A stretch of DNA of 37,762 nt, taken from assembly GCA_023417065.1 (NCBI GenBank), contig JAEZGH010000228.1, forward strand, positions 1-37,762. Reading direction: 5' to 3'. The notes beneath the pieces are model-generated. The model was given only the letters and a program-made list of their open reading frames with translations. It was not told the DNA's origin and searched no databases. This document shows positions 25,975 to 34,654 of this stretch, in pieces. The stretch is from Bacteroidota bacterium. Its GTDB lineage: Bacteria > Bacteroidota > Bacteroidia > Cytophagales > Cyclobacteriaceae. Each line of letters opens with the position of its first letter. Position 1 is the first letter of the stretch. Both the position numbers and the translations under genes were made by a program.

Positions 25975-27753
25975 ATGAAATCAAACTTTAATAAATATCC
26001 TTTTATCAAGGCTAGTGATAAATCTGAGCAGTGTACTACCGGCTGGGAAGATATTGCCAACGTATTAAATCAGCATATAGAACGTCTCGGAGGGCGTGTT
26101 GTCGTGGCAATAGATTGCTACCACGGAGTACTTCATGATGAGGTTGAGAACGCCCTTCGAGAGTTTTTGACGTACAATACCTTTGTTCGTACTACGGATG
26201 CGTTCAAGCCTTCCGAGGAGATTGCAGAGATGGTATATCCCGACGTGACTGATGACAGGATTTTTGGCTTTGTTACAAAACTTACAATCAACTCGTTTTT
26301 CGATACTGCTTCGCTCGCGAAGGTGAGGCAACAAATTGCAAATATTACCGAAGGTGTCGTCGTAGTTTATGGGGAAGGGGCAGCTCATGTTGTTCCGGAT
26401 GCACAATTGTTGGTGTACCTCGATATGGCGCGCTGGGAAATTCAATTGCGCATGCGACGTAAGCTGGTTGACAATCTCGGTGTGAAAAATCGAAATTCTG
26501 AATTCTCATATCTCTATAAGCAGGCATTTTTCGTTGACTGGCGCGTATTGGATGCACACAAATCAACGCTATTTGATAAGTGGGATTTCGTGGTGGATAC
26601 CAATAAGGCAGGCTCGCCCAAGATGGTTCGCGGCGAAAGTATCCTTGATTCATTGAAGAAGGCCACGAAAACGCCTTTCAGGGTTGTGCCTTTCTTTGAT
26701 CCCGGCCCCTGGGGCGGACAATGGCTCAAGGAAGTAGCTGACCTGGATCGCTCTGCTGTCAACTTCGCGTGGGGGTTTGACTGCGTCCCGGAAGAGAATA
26801 GCCTATTACTTCAATTTGGAGAACACACGGTCGAGATACCCAGTATCGACCTGGTGTTGCGTGAGCCTGAAGCATTGCTGGGGAAAAGGGTATACGACCA
26901 ATTTGGTGCAGAGTTCCCGATCCGCTTCGATTTCCTTGATACAATGGATGGCGGAAACCTCAGCCTTCAGGTGCATCCGACCGATGACTATATCCGCCGG
27001 AATTTCGGAATGAAGTATACGCAGGACGAAAGCTATTACCTACTTGATGCGAAGGATAACGCAGTGGTATACCTTGGTCTGAAAGACGAAACGAATCCCG
27101 AGGATATGATTCGCGATCTAAAGACTGCTCAGAGCGGCGGCAACCTGTTCGATGCTGATAAGTATGTGAATAAGTTTCCAATTCAAAAACATGACCACGT
27201 ATTGATCCCTGCAGGGACCGTTCATTGCTCGGGTAAAGACAGCGTCGTGCTTGAGATCAGCGCCACACCATATAATTTTACATTTAAGCTGTGGGACTGG
27301 GGTAGACTTGGTCTGGATGGAAAGCCCCGGCCTATAAACATTGAGCACGGTGAGAAAGTGATTCAGTGGGACCGCCGTAAATCGTGGACGCAAAAGAATC
27401 TGATCAACCGGTTCGAAAAAATCTCCGAAGGCGATGGCTGGATCGAGGAACGGACAGGGCTGTACGAAACACAATTCATCGAAACGCGCCGTCACTGGTT
27501 TACCAAGGTTGTCTCGCATAATACCGGGGGCGTTGTAAACGTAATCAACTTAGTTGAAGGAAGGGAAGCGATCGTTGAAAGCCCTGATGGAAAATTTGAA
27601 CCATACATTATTCACTATGCGGAGACATTTATCGTTCCCGCCGCAGTGGGTGACTATACGATTCGACCTTACGGTGAAGGTGAAGGGACAAGATGTGCTA
27701 CGCTGAAAGCATTCGTGCGAACGGAGCGTGTCATCAACGGCCACAAAAAATAA
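25975..27753 (+). CDS. manA: Class I mannose-6-phosphate isomerase with long N-terminal domain
   Basis: A 592-residue protein from the ATG at 25975, 7 nt after the ROK stop. A reading from 25912 overlaps ROK by 56 nt and adds a non-family leader. The C-terminal half (about residue 250 on) is a cupin-type phosphomannose isomerase with metal ligands Gln332 and His334 (LQVHP), Glu352 (DESYY) and His417 (PAGTVH). It interconverts mannose-6-phosphate and fructose-6-phosphate. The N-terminal 250 residues resemble a nucleoside/uridine-kinase-like domain (VVVAIDCYHG, DTRDAF-like TTDAFKP) without a P-loop, as in other long Bacteroidota isomerases, so catalytic kinase activity is unlikely. With ROK and the MFS porter it completes mannose entry into glycolysis. 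Confidence 0.92.
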   Translation: MKSNFNKYPFIKASDKSEQCTTGWEDIANVLNQHIERLGGRVVVAIDCYHGVLHDEVENALREFLTYNTFVRTTDAFKPSEEIAEMVYPDVTDDRIFGFVTKLTINSFFDTASLAKVRQQIANITEGVVVVYGEGAAHVVPDAQLLVYLDMARWEIQLRMRRKLVDNLGVKNRNSEFSYLYKQAFFVDWRVLDAHKSTLFDKWDFVVDTNKAGSPKMVRGESILDSLKKATKTPFRVVPFFDPGPWGGQWLKEVADLDRSAVNFAWGFDCVPEENSLLLQFGEHTVEIPSIDLVLREPEALLGKRVYDQFGAEFPIRFDFLDTMDGGNLSLQVHPTDDYIRRNFGMKYTQDESYYLLDAKDNAVVYLGLKDETNPEDMIRDLKTAQSGGNLFDADKYVNKFPIQKHDHVLIPAGTVHCSGKDSVVLEISATPYNFTFKLWDWGRLGLDGKPRPINIEHGEKVIQWDRRKSWTQKNLINRFEKISEGDGWIEERTGLYETQFIETRRHWFTKVVSHNTGGVVNVINLVEGREAIVESPDGKFEPYIIHYAETFIVPAAVGDYTIRPYGEGEGTRCATLKAFVRTERVINGHKK

Positions 27754-27775
27754 TTGGTTTAGTTTCGCATCTCGT

Positions 27776-27809
27776 CAACACCTGCACGTGGAAAACTTGC
27801 AGGTTGTTG
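27776..27809 (+). other. Intergenic hairpin before the esterase gene
   Basis: CAAC-ACCTGCA (27776-27786) pairs with TGCAGGT-T-GTTG (27798-27809), an 11-bp stem with one bulged T and an 11-nt loop. No T-run follows, so it is not an intrinsic terminator. It could stabilise or process the mRNA between the isomerase and esterase genes, or attenuate read-through. Confidence 0.45.
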
Positions 27810-27840
27810 GCGGTGCGTTGAGTGTTTAATGATTTGAATT

Positions 27841-29811
27841 ATGAAGGTTTCAGAACCGTTGCTTATTGGTATCGTTCTTCTTTTTTTGAGCGCGTCAGCT
27901 GTCGCTGATCCAAAGTTGCCTACTATCTTCTCTGACAACATGGTGCTTCAAAGGGATGTACCCATAGAGGTGTGGGGATGGGCCGATCCCAAAGAAGTAA
28001 TCGTCGTTCAGCTGAACGCCCGCGAATTAAAGACAACTGCCGACAGATCAGGAAACTGGAGTGTGAAATTCGATCCCATCAGCGCTGGCGGACCGTATGA
28101 GATGATCGTCCGTGGTAAAAAAGAACTGCGAGTCAGAAATCTTCTGTTTGGTGACCTTTGGTTATGTGGTGGTCAGTCAAACATGCAATGGACTGTCGCG
28201 CAAACAGGATGGACCGAGATAGATACGGCGTTTATTAAGAGCGGCGATGTGCGTTTGTTTACTGTACACGTAGGGATGGACTATATGCCTCAGGCCGACC
28301 TCAACGGATCAGGGTGGCTGACGCTGTCGCCGGACAACATCAATGCTTTCTCTGCGGTAGGATACCACTTTGGAAAGTTTTTGCATCGCGAGATCGGAGT
28401 GCCCATTGGCCTTATCAGCGATAACCTGGGCGCCACTTCCGTAGAGACGTGGATGAGCAACCAGAAGCTTGCAAAGTTTCCGCAGTTCGCCTCCCTCATC
28501 GATCCAGTGATAAAAAAGGGAAAGGGCTTCAAAGAACTCATGGCAGACTTTGAAAAGACGCGGGCTAAATGGGAAAAACAATACTACCTTAAAGGCCCGG
28601 GCTTCGATGGACAATGGTATCTGCCTCCAACGGATGTCACCGATTGGAAGGAGATTGATGCATCAGGCAATAGCTGGGAGAATGAACCAGCCCTTCGCGA
28701 CCACGATGGAGCGGTGTGGTTTCGGACAACCTTTGATCTACCAGAAGACTTTTCAGGCGCTCATTTTCATCTGGGGCTTGGTCAAATTGATGACTATGAT
28801 ATTGTCTGGGTGAACGGTAAAAAAGTGGGGGAGACGTTTGGTAAACACAACCATCGGAATTATCAGGTACCGCGGGAAATCCTGAAGGAAACAGACAATG
28901 TCCTCGTTGTGCGCGTCTTTGATAACGGTGATATTGGTGGATTTACGACGCATCCCTTCTGGGGTAATGATATACTTCGCGGTAAGTGGAGTTACAGGAG
29001 AGGTCGTGCCATTGCGAAACCAATCCCTGAGCCTTTCCTTCCGAATGTGACTCCGTTTTCATCACCTGGTGTACTATTCAATGCAAATATCGCCCCGTTG
29101 ACAAGGCTTGCAATCAAGGGAGTAATTTGGTATCAGGGCGAATCGAACGCAGACCGCGCACACGAATATCGCGCACTCTTTCCTGCATTGATCGATGACT
29201 GGCGGAAACAGTTTGGCAATCCTGAGCTTCCGTTTTTATTCGTCCAGCTCGCCAACTACGGAGCGGAGTCGGTAGAACCGGGTGAGAGCAACTGGGCTGA
29301 GTTACGCGAGGCGCAGGCCATGGCATTATCACTCCCGAACACAGGCATGGCATCTGCAATTGATATCGGCGAAGCCGGCGATATCCACCCCAGGAATAAG
29401 CAGGAGGTGGGAGCGAGGTTAGGTAAGGTTGCATTGAAGGTAGCCTATGGCAACACCAATATCGCGTTGAGCCCGACGTTTAAGTCAACCGCAATTGACA
29501 ACCGGAAAGCGTTGATAGAGTTTGATTCCGAAAATTTGATAAGTCGCGACAAGTATGGATTTGTCAGGGGGTTCCAGATTGCCGGGGCTGATCAAAAGTT
29601 CTATTGGGCACGGGCGTATATCCGTGGCAAACATGTCGTCGTGGAGTCAGATCATGTGTCGGATCCCGTGGCTGTAAGGTATGCGTGGGACAACAATCCC
29701 GGACAGCTGGATCTGTTTAGCAAGGATGGACTTCCCGCATTGCCCTTTCGTACTGACACCTGGCGAGGAATAACAGAGGGAAAAGTGTTTGAGGATGGCC
29801 CGCGGTTTTGA
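27841..29811 (+). CDS. Secreted sialate O-acetylesterase-like SGNH esterase
   Basis: A 656-residue protein with a signal peptide (cleavage near AVA-DP, residue 22). It opens with the DNMVLQRDVPIEVWGWADP beta-sandwich seen in Bacteroidota sialate O-acetylesterases. The SGNH catalytic serine is Ser113 in CGGQSNMQW. A GH2-like jelly-roll insert follows (about residues 275-360), then IWYQGESN, and DIHPRN with Asp514 and His516 completing the triad. Such enzymes remove O-acetyl groups from sialic acid or from acetylated plant and microbial glycans. No sialic acid catabolic genes are present, so deacetylation of an acetylated mannoglycan or other polysaccharide is more likely. It is periplasmic or extracellular. 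Confidence 0.9.
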   Translation: MKVSEPLLIGIVLLFLSASAVADPKLPTIFSDNMVLQRDVPIEVWGWADPKEVIVVQLNARELKTTADRSGNWSVKFDPISAGGPYEMIVRGKKELRVRNLLFGDLWLCGGQSNMQWTVAQTGWTEIDTAFIKSGDVRLFTVHVGMDYMPQADLNGSGWLTLSPDNINAFSAVGYHFGKFLHREIGVPIGLISDNLGATSVETWMSNQKLAKFPQFASLIDPVIKKGKGFKELMADFEKTRAKWEKQYYLKGPGFDGQWYLPPTDVTDWKEIDASGNSWENEPALRDHDGAVWFRTTFDLPEDFSGAHFHLGLGQIDDYDIVWVNGKKVGETFGKHNHRNYQVPREILKETDNVLVVRVFDNGDIGGFTTHPFWGNDILRGKWSYRRGRAIAKPIPEPFLPNVTPFSSPGVLFNANIAPLTRLAIKGVIWYQGESNADRAHEYRALFPALIDDWRKQFGNPELPFLFVQLANYGAESVEPGESNWAELREAQAMALSLPNTGMASAIDIGEAGDIHPRNKQEVGARLGKVALKVAYGNTNIALSPTFKSTAIDNRKALIEFDSENLISRDKYGFVRGFQIAGADQKFYWARAYIRGKHVVVESDHVSDPVAVRYAWDNNPGQLDLFSKDGLPALPFRTDTWRGITEGKVFEDGPRF

Positions 29812-29818
29812 GTTTTGT

Positions 29819-29828
29819 TACTTAAGTA
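29819..29828. promoter_or_regulatory. Palindrome before the GntR gene (possible autoregulatory site)
   Basis: A perfect 10-bp palindrome, TACTTAAGTA, is flanked by TTGT on the left and CAA on the right. It lies about 80 nt before the GntR start. It could be an operator for autoregulation but does not share the TATGT-N4-ACATA pattern of sites A and B, so the link is weak. Confidence 0.25.
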
Positions 29829-29905
29829 CAAGCTGGAAATGAGGTCGTCACAGGAAGGAATGAAGGTTTCGTATTGGAATTTTCAACAAACCGGCATAAT
29901 TTGAA

Positions 29906-30682
29906 ATGTTGTACAGAATGGCCGTTAAAACAAAAGCATCCACAGGACTACCTATTGAAATAAAGATTGATCATGATAGTCCGGTTCCGCTTCACCTCCA
30001 GGTAGAAGAGTTGCTGCGAAAATTGATCGAGAGTCCGCCGTACAAGTCAGGCAAGCTGCTCCCTAAAGAGGTTGAACTTGCCAAACGTCTGGGCATTTCA
30101 CGAAACACAATCCGTCAGGCAACGAATAAGCTTGTCCATGAGAATCTTCTCATTCGCAAGAAGGGTGTAGGCACACGGGTTCAGAACAACCCGGTGAGTA
30201 CACGTCTGAACAACTGGCTCAGCTTCAGCGAAGAGATGCACAACAAGGGCGTTGAATTCATCAATTACGACATAAAAGTAACGTGGGTTGAGGCCAATAG
30301 CGAGGTTGCTCAATACCTGTCGATCGATGAAGGTAAAAAAGTGTTACGACTGGAGCGCCTTCGCGGCGTATCGAAAGGCCCTTTTGTATATTTCATATCA
30401 TATTTTCATCCGAGGATTGGAATGACGGGGAAAGAAGACTTCTCCCGGCATTTGTATGAAATAATGGAGCAGGAGTACAACACCATCGCCAGTATTTCCC
30501 GTGAAAAAATAAGCGCTGTTGCAGCAACAGCCGATGTGGCTAAAAAACTCAAACTGAAGAAGGGCGAACCTGTGTTGCTCCGCCGGCGTATCGTCTGCGA
30601 CCCTGGTGATCGTCCCGTTGAATATAACATTGGCTACTACCGCGGTGATAGTTTCACCTACGAAATTGATATCAAGCGTTGA
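29906..30682 (+). CDS. GntR-family (HutC/UTRA-type) transcriptional regulator
   Basis: A 258-residue cytoplasmic regulator. The N-terminal winged helix (about residues 25-92) reads PVPLHLQVEELLRKLIES, then LPKEVELAKRLGISRNTIRQ and LLIRKKGVGTRV, a standard GntR DNA-binding domain. The rest is a UTRA effector domain (VLRLERLRGVSKGPFVYFISYF through PVEYNIGYYRGDSFTYEID), which in relatives binds a phosphorylated sugar or metabolite. An alternative start is Met5 at 29918. It follows the locus in the same direction after 94 nt and is the only transcription factor next to it. The repeated operators at 12623 and 16857 fit its family. Mannose-6-phosphate or a related sugar phosphate is a reasonable guess for the effector. 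Confidence 0.92.
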   Translation: MLYRMAVKTKASTGLPIEIKIDHDSPVPLHLQVEELLRKLIESPPYKSGKLLPKEVELAKRLGISRNTIRQATNKLVHENLLIRKKGVGTRVQNNPVSTRLNNWLSFSEEMHNKGVEFINYDIKVTWVEANSEVAQYLSIDEGKKVLRLERLRGVSKGPFVYFISYFHPRIGMTGKEDFSRHLYEIMEQEYNTIASISREKISAVAATADVAKKLKLKKGEPVLLRRRIVCDPGDRPVEYNIGYYRGDSFTYEIDIKR

Positions 30683-31042
30683 TTTGATGCCGTGCCGATG
30701 CGTGCATAAGCGCGGATGATCAAACATAGTCTGATGACTGTAGAGAGCATTGAGTTCTTATGGGCTAGACCGATCACAATTCTGACCGTTATTATACAGT
30801 TCTTTTTATCCACGCTGAATCCGCCCTCCATACTTGACCAGGTATAAGGGCTGATCATTCAGAGACCTTTCGACAATCAGACCACTTCAACCTTGTCATT
30901 ATTGGTGCGTGCAGGGTAAACGTTATCTAGTGTGCGCCATTGAATAAGTGGTAATGGGGATCGGATCGGGATACTTCGTTATTGGCGGGCCGGCGTTGGA
31001 GCAAAGCATGAAAAAAATGCACCCACGCTTTTAAAAAGACCG

Positions 31043-31052
31043 CAAACGATTG
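31043..31052. promoter_or_regulatory. LacI-type near-palindrome CAAACGATTG (copy 1)
   Basis: CAAACGATTG lies within GCAAACGATTGC, giving a GCAA/TTGC inverted repeat. It is identical to the ten bases at 31237 and one base different from the palindrome before GH92 (12646). Confidence 0.3.
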
Positions 31053-31122
31053 CGATCTTGAATGGTGTGTCTTGTGCACACCCGACAGAGGTATTTCTTC
31101 TGCCGCTTGAATAAAATTTCTT

Positions 31123-31159
31123 AAAAAAAGCGCCCTCCGGGCCCGTATCGCGCGTTTTT
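31123..31159. terminator. Possible bidirectional terminator in the 688-bp gap
   Basis: Seven A then GCGC (to 31133) face GCGCG and five T (31150-31159), with an inner GCCC-TCC-GGGC hairpin (31132-31142). Read on the minus strand, the inner hairpin is followed by GC and seven T, so it could act in either direction. It could end the GntR transcript or an unannotated small RNA. Confidence 0.4.
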
Positions 31160-31236
31160 GATCATGTGACAGACCAATCTGTCCAATTGCGTATGAATCA
31201 ACGGTGTGCGAAAAAAGACACACTAAAAGGAGGTCT

Positions 31237-31246
31237 CAAACGATTG
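31237..31246. promoter_or_regulatory. LacI-type near-palindrome CAAACGATTG (copy 2)
   Basis: The second identical copy of CAAACGATTG, 194 bp after the first and about 125 nt before the SusC start. A pair of sites at this spacing would allow looping by a tetrameric LacI-type protein. No such gene lies in the window. Confidence 0.3.
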
Positions 31247-31370
31247 TGTTACGGTTTGATGACCAAAGTCATAAGGCTGAAATTGTCTAATTCATACTTT
31301 TCCCCGTGCATTACTGACCCATTTCTTTTGTATAATGCACAAATTTACCTAAACCAAATAAACAATTAAG

Positions 31371-34300
31371 ATGATGAAAGAACTCTACAAGAAAGTGAGT
31401 TACGCAGTGCTCGCACTGTGGCTTTGTTCATCGATGGCGTTTGGCCAGGGGCGAACCGTCACTGGGACAATCGTCGATGAAAACGGGCAGCCCCTGCCCG
31501 GCGTTAACGTGCTCGTCAAGGGGAGTACGTCAGGTACCGTGACCGATGCCAATGGAGTTTACTCCCTTGGAGGGGTCACCGACAACACAACCCTTGTAAT
31601 CAGTTTTATCGGCTATCTCTCTGAAGAGATCGTCGTTGGCCCGCGGTCTGTTGTCGATGTCAACATGAAGCCGGATGTCACGTCACTCGATGAAGTAGTC
31701 GTAATTGGTTACGGCGAGCAAAAGAAAGCGCTCGTGACCGGTGCAAACATCCGCCAGGATGGGTCTAAACTTCAGGGACTCAATACAAGTAGCGCTATGG
31801 AGGCCCTGCAGGGAATTACACCAGGTGTGAGCGTGTCGCGTAACAACGGTCAGCCTGGAGCAGGAACCAGAATCCGGATCCGCGGTATTGGAACCATCGG
31901 TAACTCAAACCCCCTTTACATTGTTGACGGCGTTCCCGTTGGAAATGACATCAACTACCTCGCTCCGTCAGACATCGAATCCATTGACGTGTTGAAAGAC
32001 GCGGCGTCTGCAGCGATTTACGGATCCCGCGGTGCTAATGGAGTGGTGTTGGTGACAACGCGAAAAGGTAAGAAGGGTGCGAAACCACAAATCTCTTACA
32101 ATGGATTCTATGGCGTTCAGAATATTTACAAGAAACCCGCGGCTCTCAATGCTCAGGAATACATGTTTATCATGGACGAAGGGCTTGCGAATGATGCGCT
32201 TGCAGTTACTGATTGGGAGAATGTACTTAAGGCCAACCATTGGGCCAACAATCCCGCTAACGTTGGTGGAGTCAACAATCTCGGAACGACGTATGGAGAA
32301 TACGTTTGGAATAAATTACAAAGTGGATGGAAAGGTACCGACTGGGTTGATGAAATTACACAGAAGGATGCACCAATACAAAGTCATTCTTTTAACATCA
32401 CGGGGGCCAGCGAAGACCTTATCTACGGAGCCGGTTTCTCGTATCTTGATCAGGCCGGTATAATTGGCGGTGATATCATCGATGCAGGATTGAAGAGGAT
32501 CACTGCGCGCCTCAATACCGAACTCAATCTTGTGGAAATCAATGGCAGAAAGATTTTCAAACTAGGTGAAAACTTTACGTTCACGAATTCACAGAACCGC
32601 GGTACCGGTACAGGAAATATCTATTGGAACGACTTGCACGATGCGTTGGTGGTCAATCCACTTACACCGGCATATTGGGAGCTTTCTCCAAATGAATATG
32701 GATTCGGACCCACACTGGAAGGCATCAGCCTTGGCCAGACTAACCCGGTAGCAACCATGTTCTACAGACATAATTTCAATTGGGGTAAGGGTAACAACAT
32801 GGTAGGTAACGTATACGGGGAACTCGAGCCAATTGAAAATCTGAGACTTCGTTCATCTTTTGGGGTGAACTCATGGTGGGGATGGGGAAGATCGTTTGCT
32901 CCGGCTTATGCACTAAGTTCACAATTCCAACGACAGGCTGACGCGAGAAGTATAGGCCAATCATCTTACCAGGGAGCCAACACCACATGGACAAATACGC
33001 TTTCGTACGAGAGAACATTTGGGGATCACAATATAGCTGTGATGGTAGGTAATGAACAGGTTCGGAATGACGTGTTGAATTTCGACCTGAGTGGTACAAG
33101 GATGAATCCGCTATACAATGATCCTGACTATGCATTCCTGGACAACACGTCACCACCATCATCCCAGGCACAGGTAAATGCCTCTGGCCGCGATTATGCT
33201 GCCAACGCTGGTGGTTTGATGTCGTACATGGGGCGGGCCTCGTATAATTATCAGGAAAAATACATGTTGGACGTAACAATGCGCCGCGATGGTTCCGGTT
33301 ACTTCCTGCCACATAAACGTTACGGAAACTTCTTCTCTGTTGCGGGAGGATGGAACTTCACAGAAGAAGACTTCGCAGCCAACTTATCGTTTCTTGACTT
33401 TGGTAAACTTCGCGCAAGTTGGGGTCAGAATGGTAACCAGGATATTGGTGCATTCCAGTATCAGACGAACGTAGAAGCGCTCGGACAAGGATATTACTTT
33501 GGTGGAGACAAGCTGACTTCTGCACTCACGTACATTCCAAGGAACATGCCTAACCCCGATGTCGGTTGGGAAACTTCTGAACAGATCAACATCGGTTTGG
33601 ATGCTGGGTTACTCAATAATAAAATCTCCGTTACGTTTGACTGGTATCAAAAGCTGACGAAAGACTGGTTGGTACAAGCTCCTATACAGGGAACCGCTGG
33701 TGCCGTGGCACCGCCAATCAATGGAGGAGACGTTAAGAACAGCGGTATCGAAATTGCTCTTGGCTGGAGAGACCAGATCGGAGACTTTAAATATGGGGTA
33801 ACTTTAACTGGTGCAACGGTGAAGAACGAAGTTGTACGTCTGGCTAATGCTGAAGGCGTTATCAACGGGGATGCGCACATTCTGTCACAGGGAACATCCT
33901 TCGTTTCACGCGTTGAAGTTGGTAAACCTATCGGTCACTTCTATGGATTCAAGACAGCCGGAATTCTCCAAAACCAGGCAGAAGTTGATGCTTACGTCGG
34001 TCCTGAAGGATTGCCAATGCAATTTCCTGATGGTGGAACAGAAGGACTGAATGCTATTCGCCCGGGTGATGTGCGCTACGTAGATCAGAACAATGATGGT
34101 ATCATTGACGACGCTGACAAGGTAATGCTTGGAAATCCGATTCCGGATTTCGAACTAGGTATTCAACTCAATGCATCGTGGAAGGGAATCTATGCCAACG
34201 TAACTATGAGCGGTAAGTTTGGCCACCAGGTAATGCAGTCATATCGCTCATTCTCCGATCAGTTTGACCAAAATTATACAACGGCGATTTTCGGAAGATG

Positions 34301-34643
34301 GCACGGCGAAGGCACTTCAGATCGTTTGCCGCGTCTAAGCTCTGTTTCTCACCGGAACCAACGGTTTATCTCTGATATCTACATGCACGATGCAGACTAC
34401 CTCCGTATCAACAACCTGACGGTAGGTTACGACTTTGGTACGTTTGCAAGCCGCTTAGGCTGGTTCAAGGCTGCACAAGTTTACATGACAGTAAACAACC
34501 TTTATACTTTTACCAAGTATGATGGTATGGACCCTGAAGTAACATGGGGTGGTTCTGATAACATGCAGTGGGCTTCAGGTATCGACCTCGGTCTTTATCC
34601 GCTTCCCCGCACCGTAATGGTAGGCGTAAACCTGACGTTCTAA
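31371..34643 (+). CDS. SusC-like TonB-dependent outer-membrane transporter (pair 3)
   Basis: A 1090-residue protein with a signal peptide (cleavage near AFGQG, about residue 25). The carboxypeptidase-regulatory-like domain (VTGTIVDENGQPLPGVN) is followed by the TonB box region EVVVIGYGEQKKALV, the plug with IRIRG, IVDGVP and SDIESIDVLKDAASAAIYGS, and a barrel ending in VGVNLTF. No STN domain is present. The next gene begins 11 nt downstream. It has a long upstream region with candidate regulatory repeats. No enzyme accompanies it within the window, so the ligand is unknown. It may share the upstream locus's enzymes or serve a glycan whose enzymes lie elsewhere. Confidence 0.96.
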   Translation: MMKELYKKVSYAVLALWLCSSMAFGQGRTVTGTIVDENGQPLPGVNVLVKGSTSGTVTDANGVYSLGGVTDNTTLVISFIGYLSEEIVVGPRSVVDVNMKPDVTSLDEVVVIGYGEQKKALVTGANIRQDGSKLQGLNTSSAMEALQGITPGVSVSRNNGQPGAGTRIRIRGIGTIGNSNPLYIVDGVPVGNDINYLAPSDIESIDVLKDAASAAIYGSRGANGVVLVTTRKGKKGAKPQISYNGFYGVQNIYKKPAALNAQEYMFIMDEGLANDALAVTDWENVLKANHWANNPANVGGVNNLGTTYGEYVWNKLQSGWKGTDWVDEITQKDAPIQSHSFNITGASEDLIYGAGFSYLDQAGIIGGDIIDAGLKRITARLNTELNLVEINGRKIFKLGENFTFTNSQNRGTGTGNIYWNDLHDALVVNPLTPAYWELSPNEYGFGPTLEGISLGQTNPVATMFYRHNFNWGKGNNMVGNVYGELEPIENLRLRSSFGVNSWWGWGRSFAPAYALSSQFQRQADARSIGQSSYQGANTTWTNTLSYERTFGDHNIAVMVGNEQVRNDVLNFDLSGTRMNPLYNDPDYAFLDNTSPPSSQAQVNASGRDYAANAGGLMSYMGRASYNYQEKYMLDVTMRRDGSGYFLPHKRYGNFFSVAGGWNFTEEDFAANLSFLDFGKLRASWGQNGNQDIGAFQYQTNVEALGQGYYFGGDKLTSALTYIPRNMPNPDVGWETSEQINIGLDAGLLNNKISVTFDWYQKLTKDWLVQAPIQGTAGAVAPPINGGDVKNSGIEIALGWRDQIGDFKYGVTLTGATVKNEVVRLANAEGVINGDAHILSQGTSFVSRVEVGKPIGHFYGFKTAGILQNQAEVDAYVGPEGLPMQFPDGGTEGLNAIRPGDVRYVDQNNDGIIDDADKVMLGNPIPDFELGIQLNASWKGIYANVTMSGKFGHQVMQSYRSFSDQFDQNYTTAIFGRWHGEGTSDRLPRLSSVSHRNQRFISDIYMHDADYLRINNLTVGYDFGTFASRLGWFKAAQVYMTVNNLYTFTKYDGMDPEVTWGGSDNMQWASGIDLGLYPLPRTVMVGVNLTF

Positions 34644-34654
34644 AACGATTGATC

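Larger units (their letters stand above)
30683..31370. other. 688-bp non-coding region before the third SusC
   Basis: No convincing gene is present on either strand. A 98-codon minus-strand frame at 30927-31223 has no family features. Contents I can see: two copies of CAAACGATTG (31043, 31237), a GGTGTG/CACACC hairpin near 31070, a bidirectional terminator-like structure at 31123-31159, a TTTGT-N7-ACAAA inverted repeat at 31327-31343, and the A-rich start region of the SusC gene. The size leaves room for a small RNA ending at 31159 and for a long SusC leader. Confidence 0.5.

Noticed and set aside
30927..31223. 98-codon minus-strand frame in the 688-bp gap
   Set aside because: No family motif, unlike the codon use of real genes here, and it overlaps a terminator-like hairpin.
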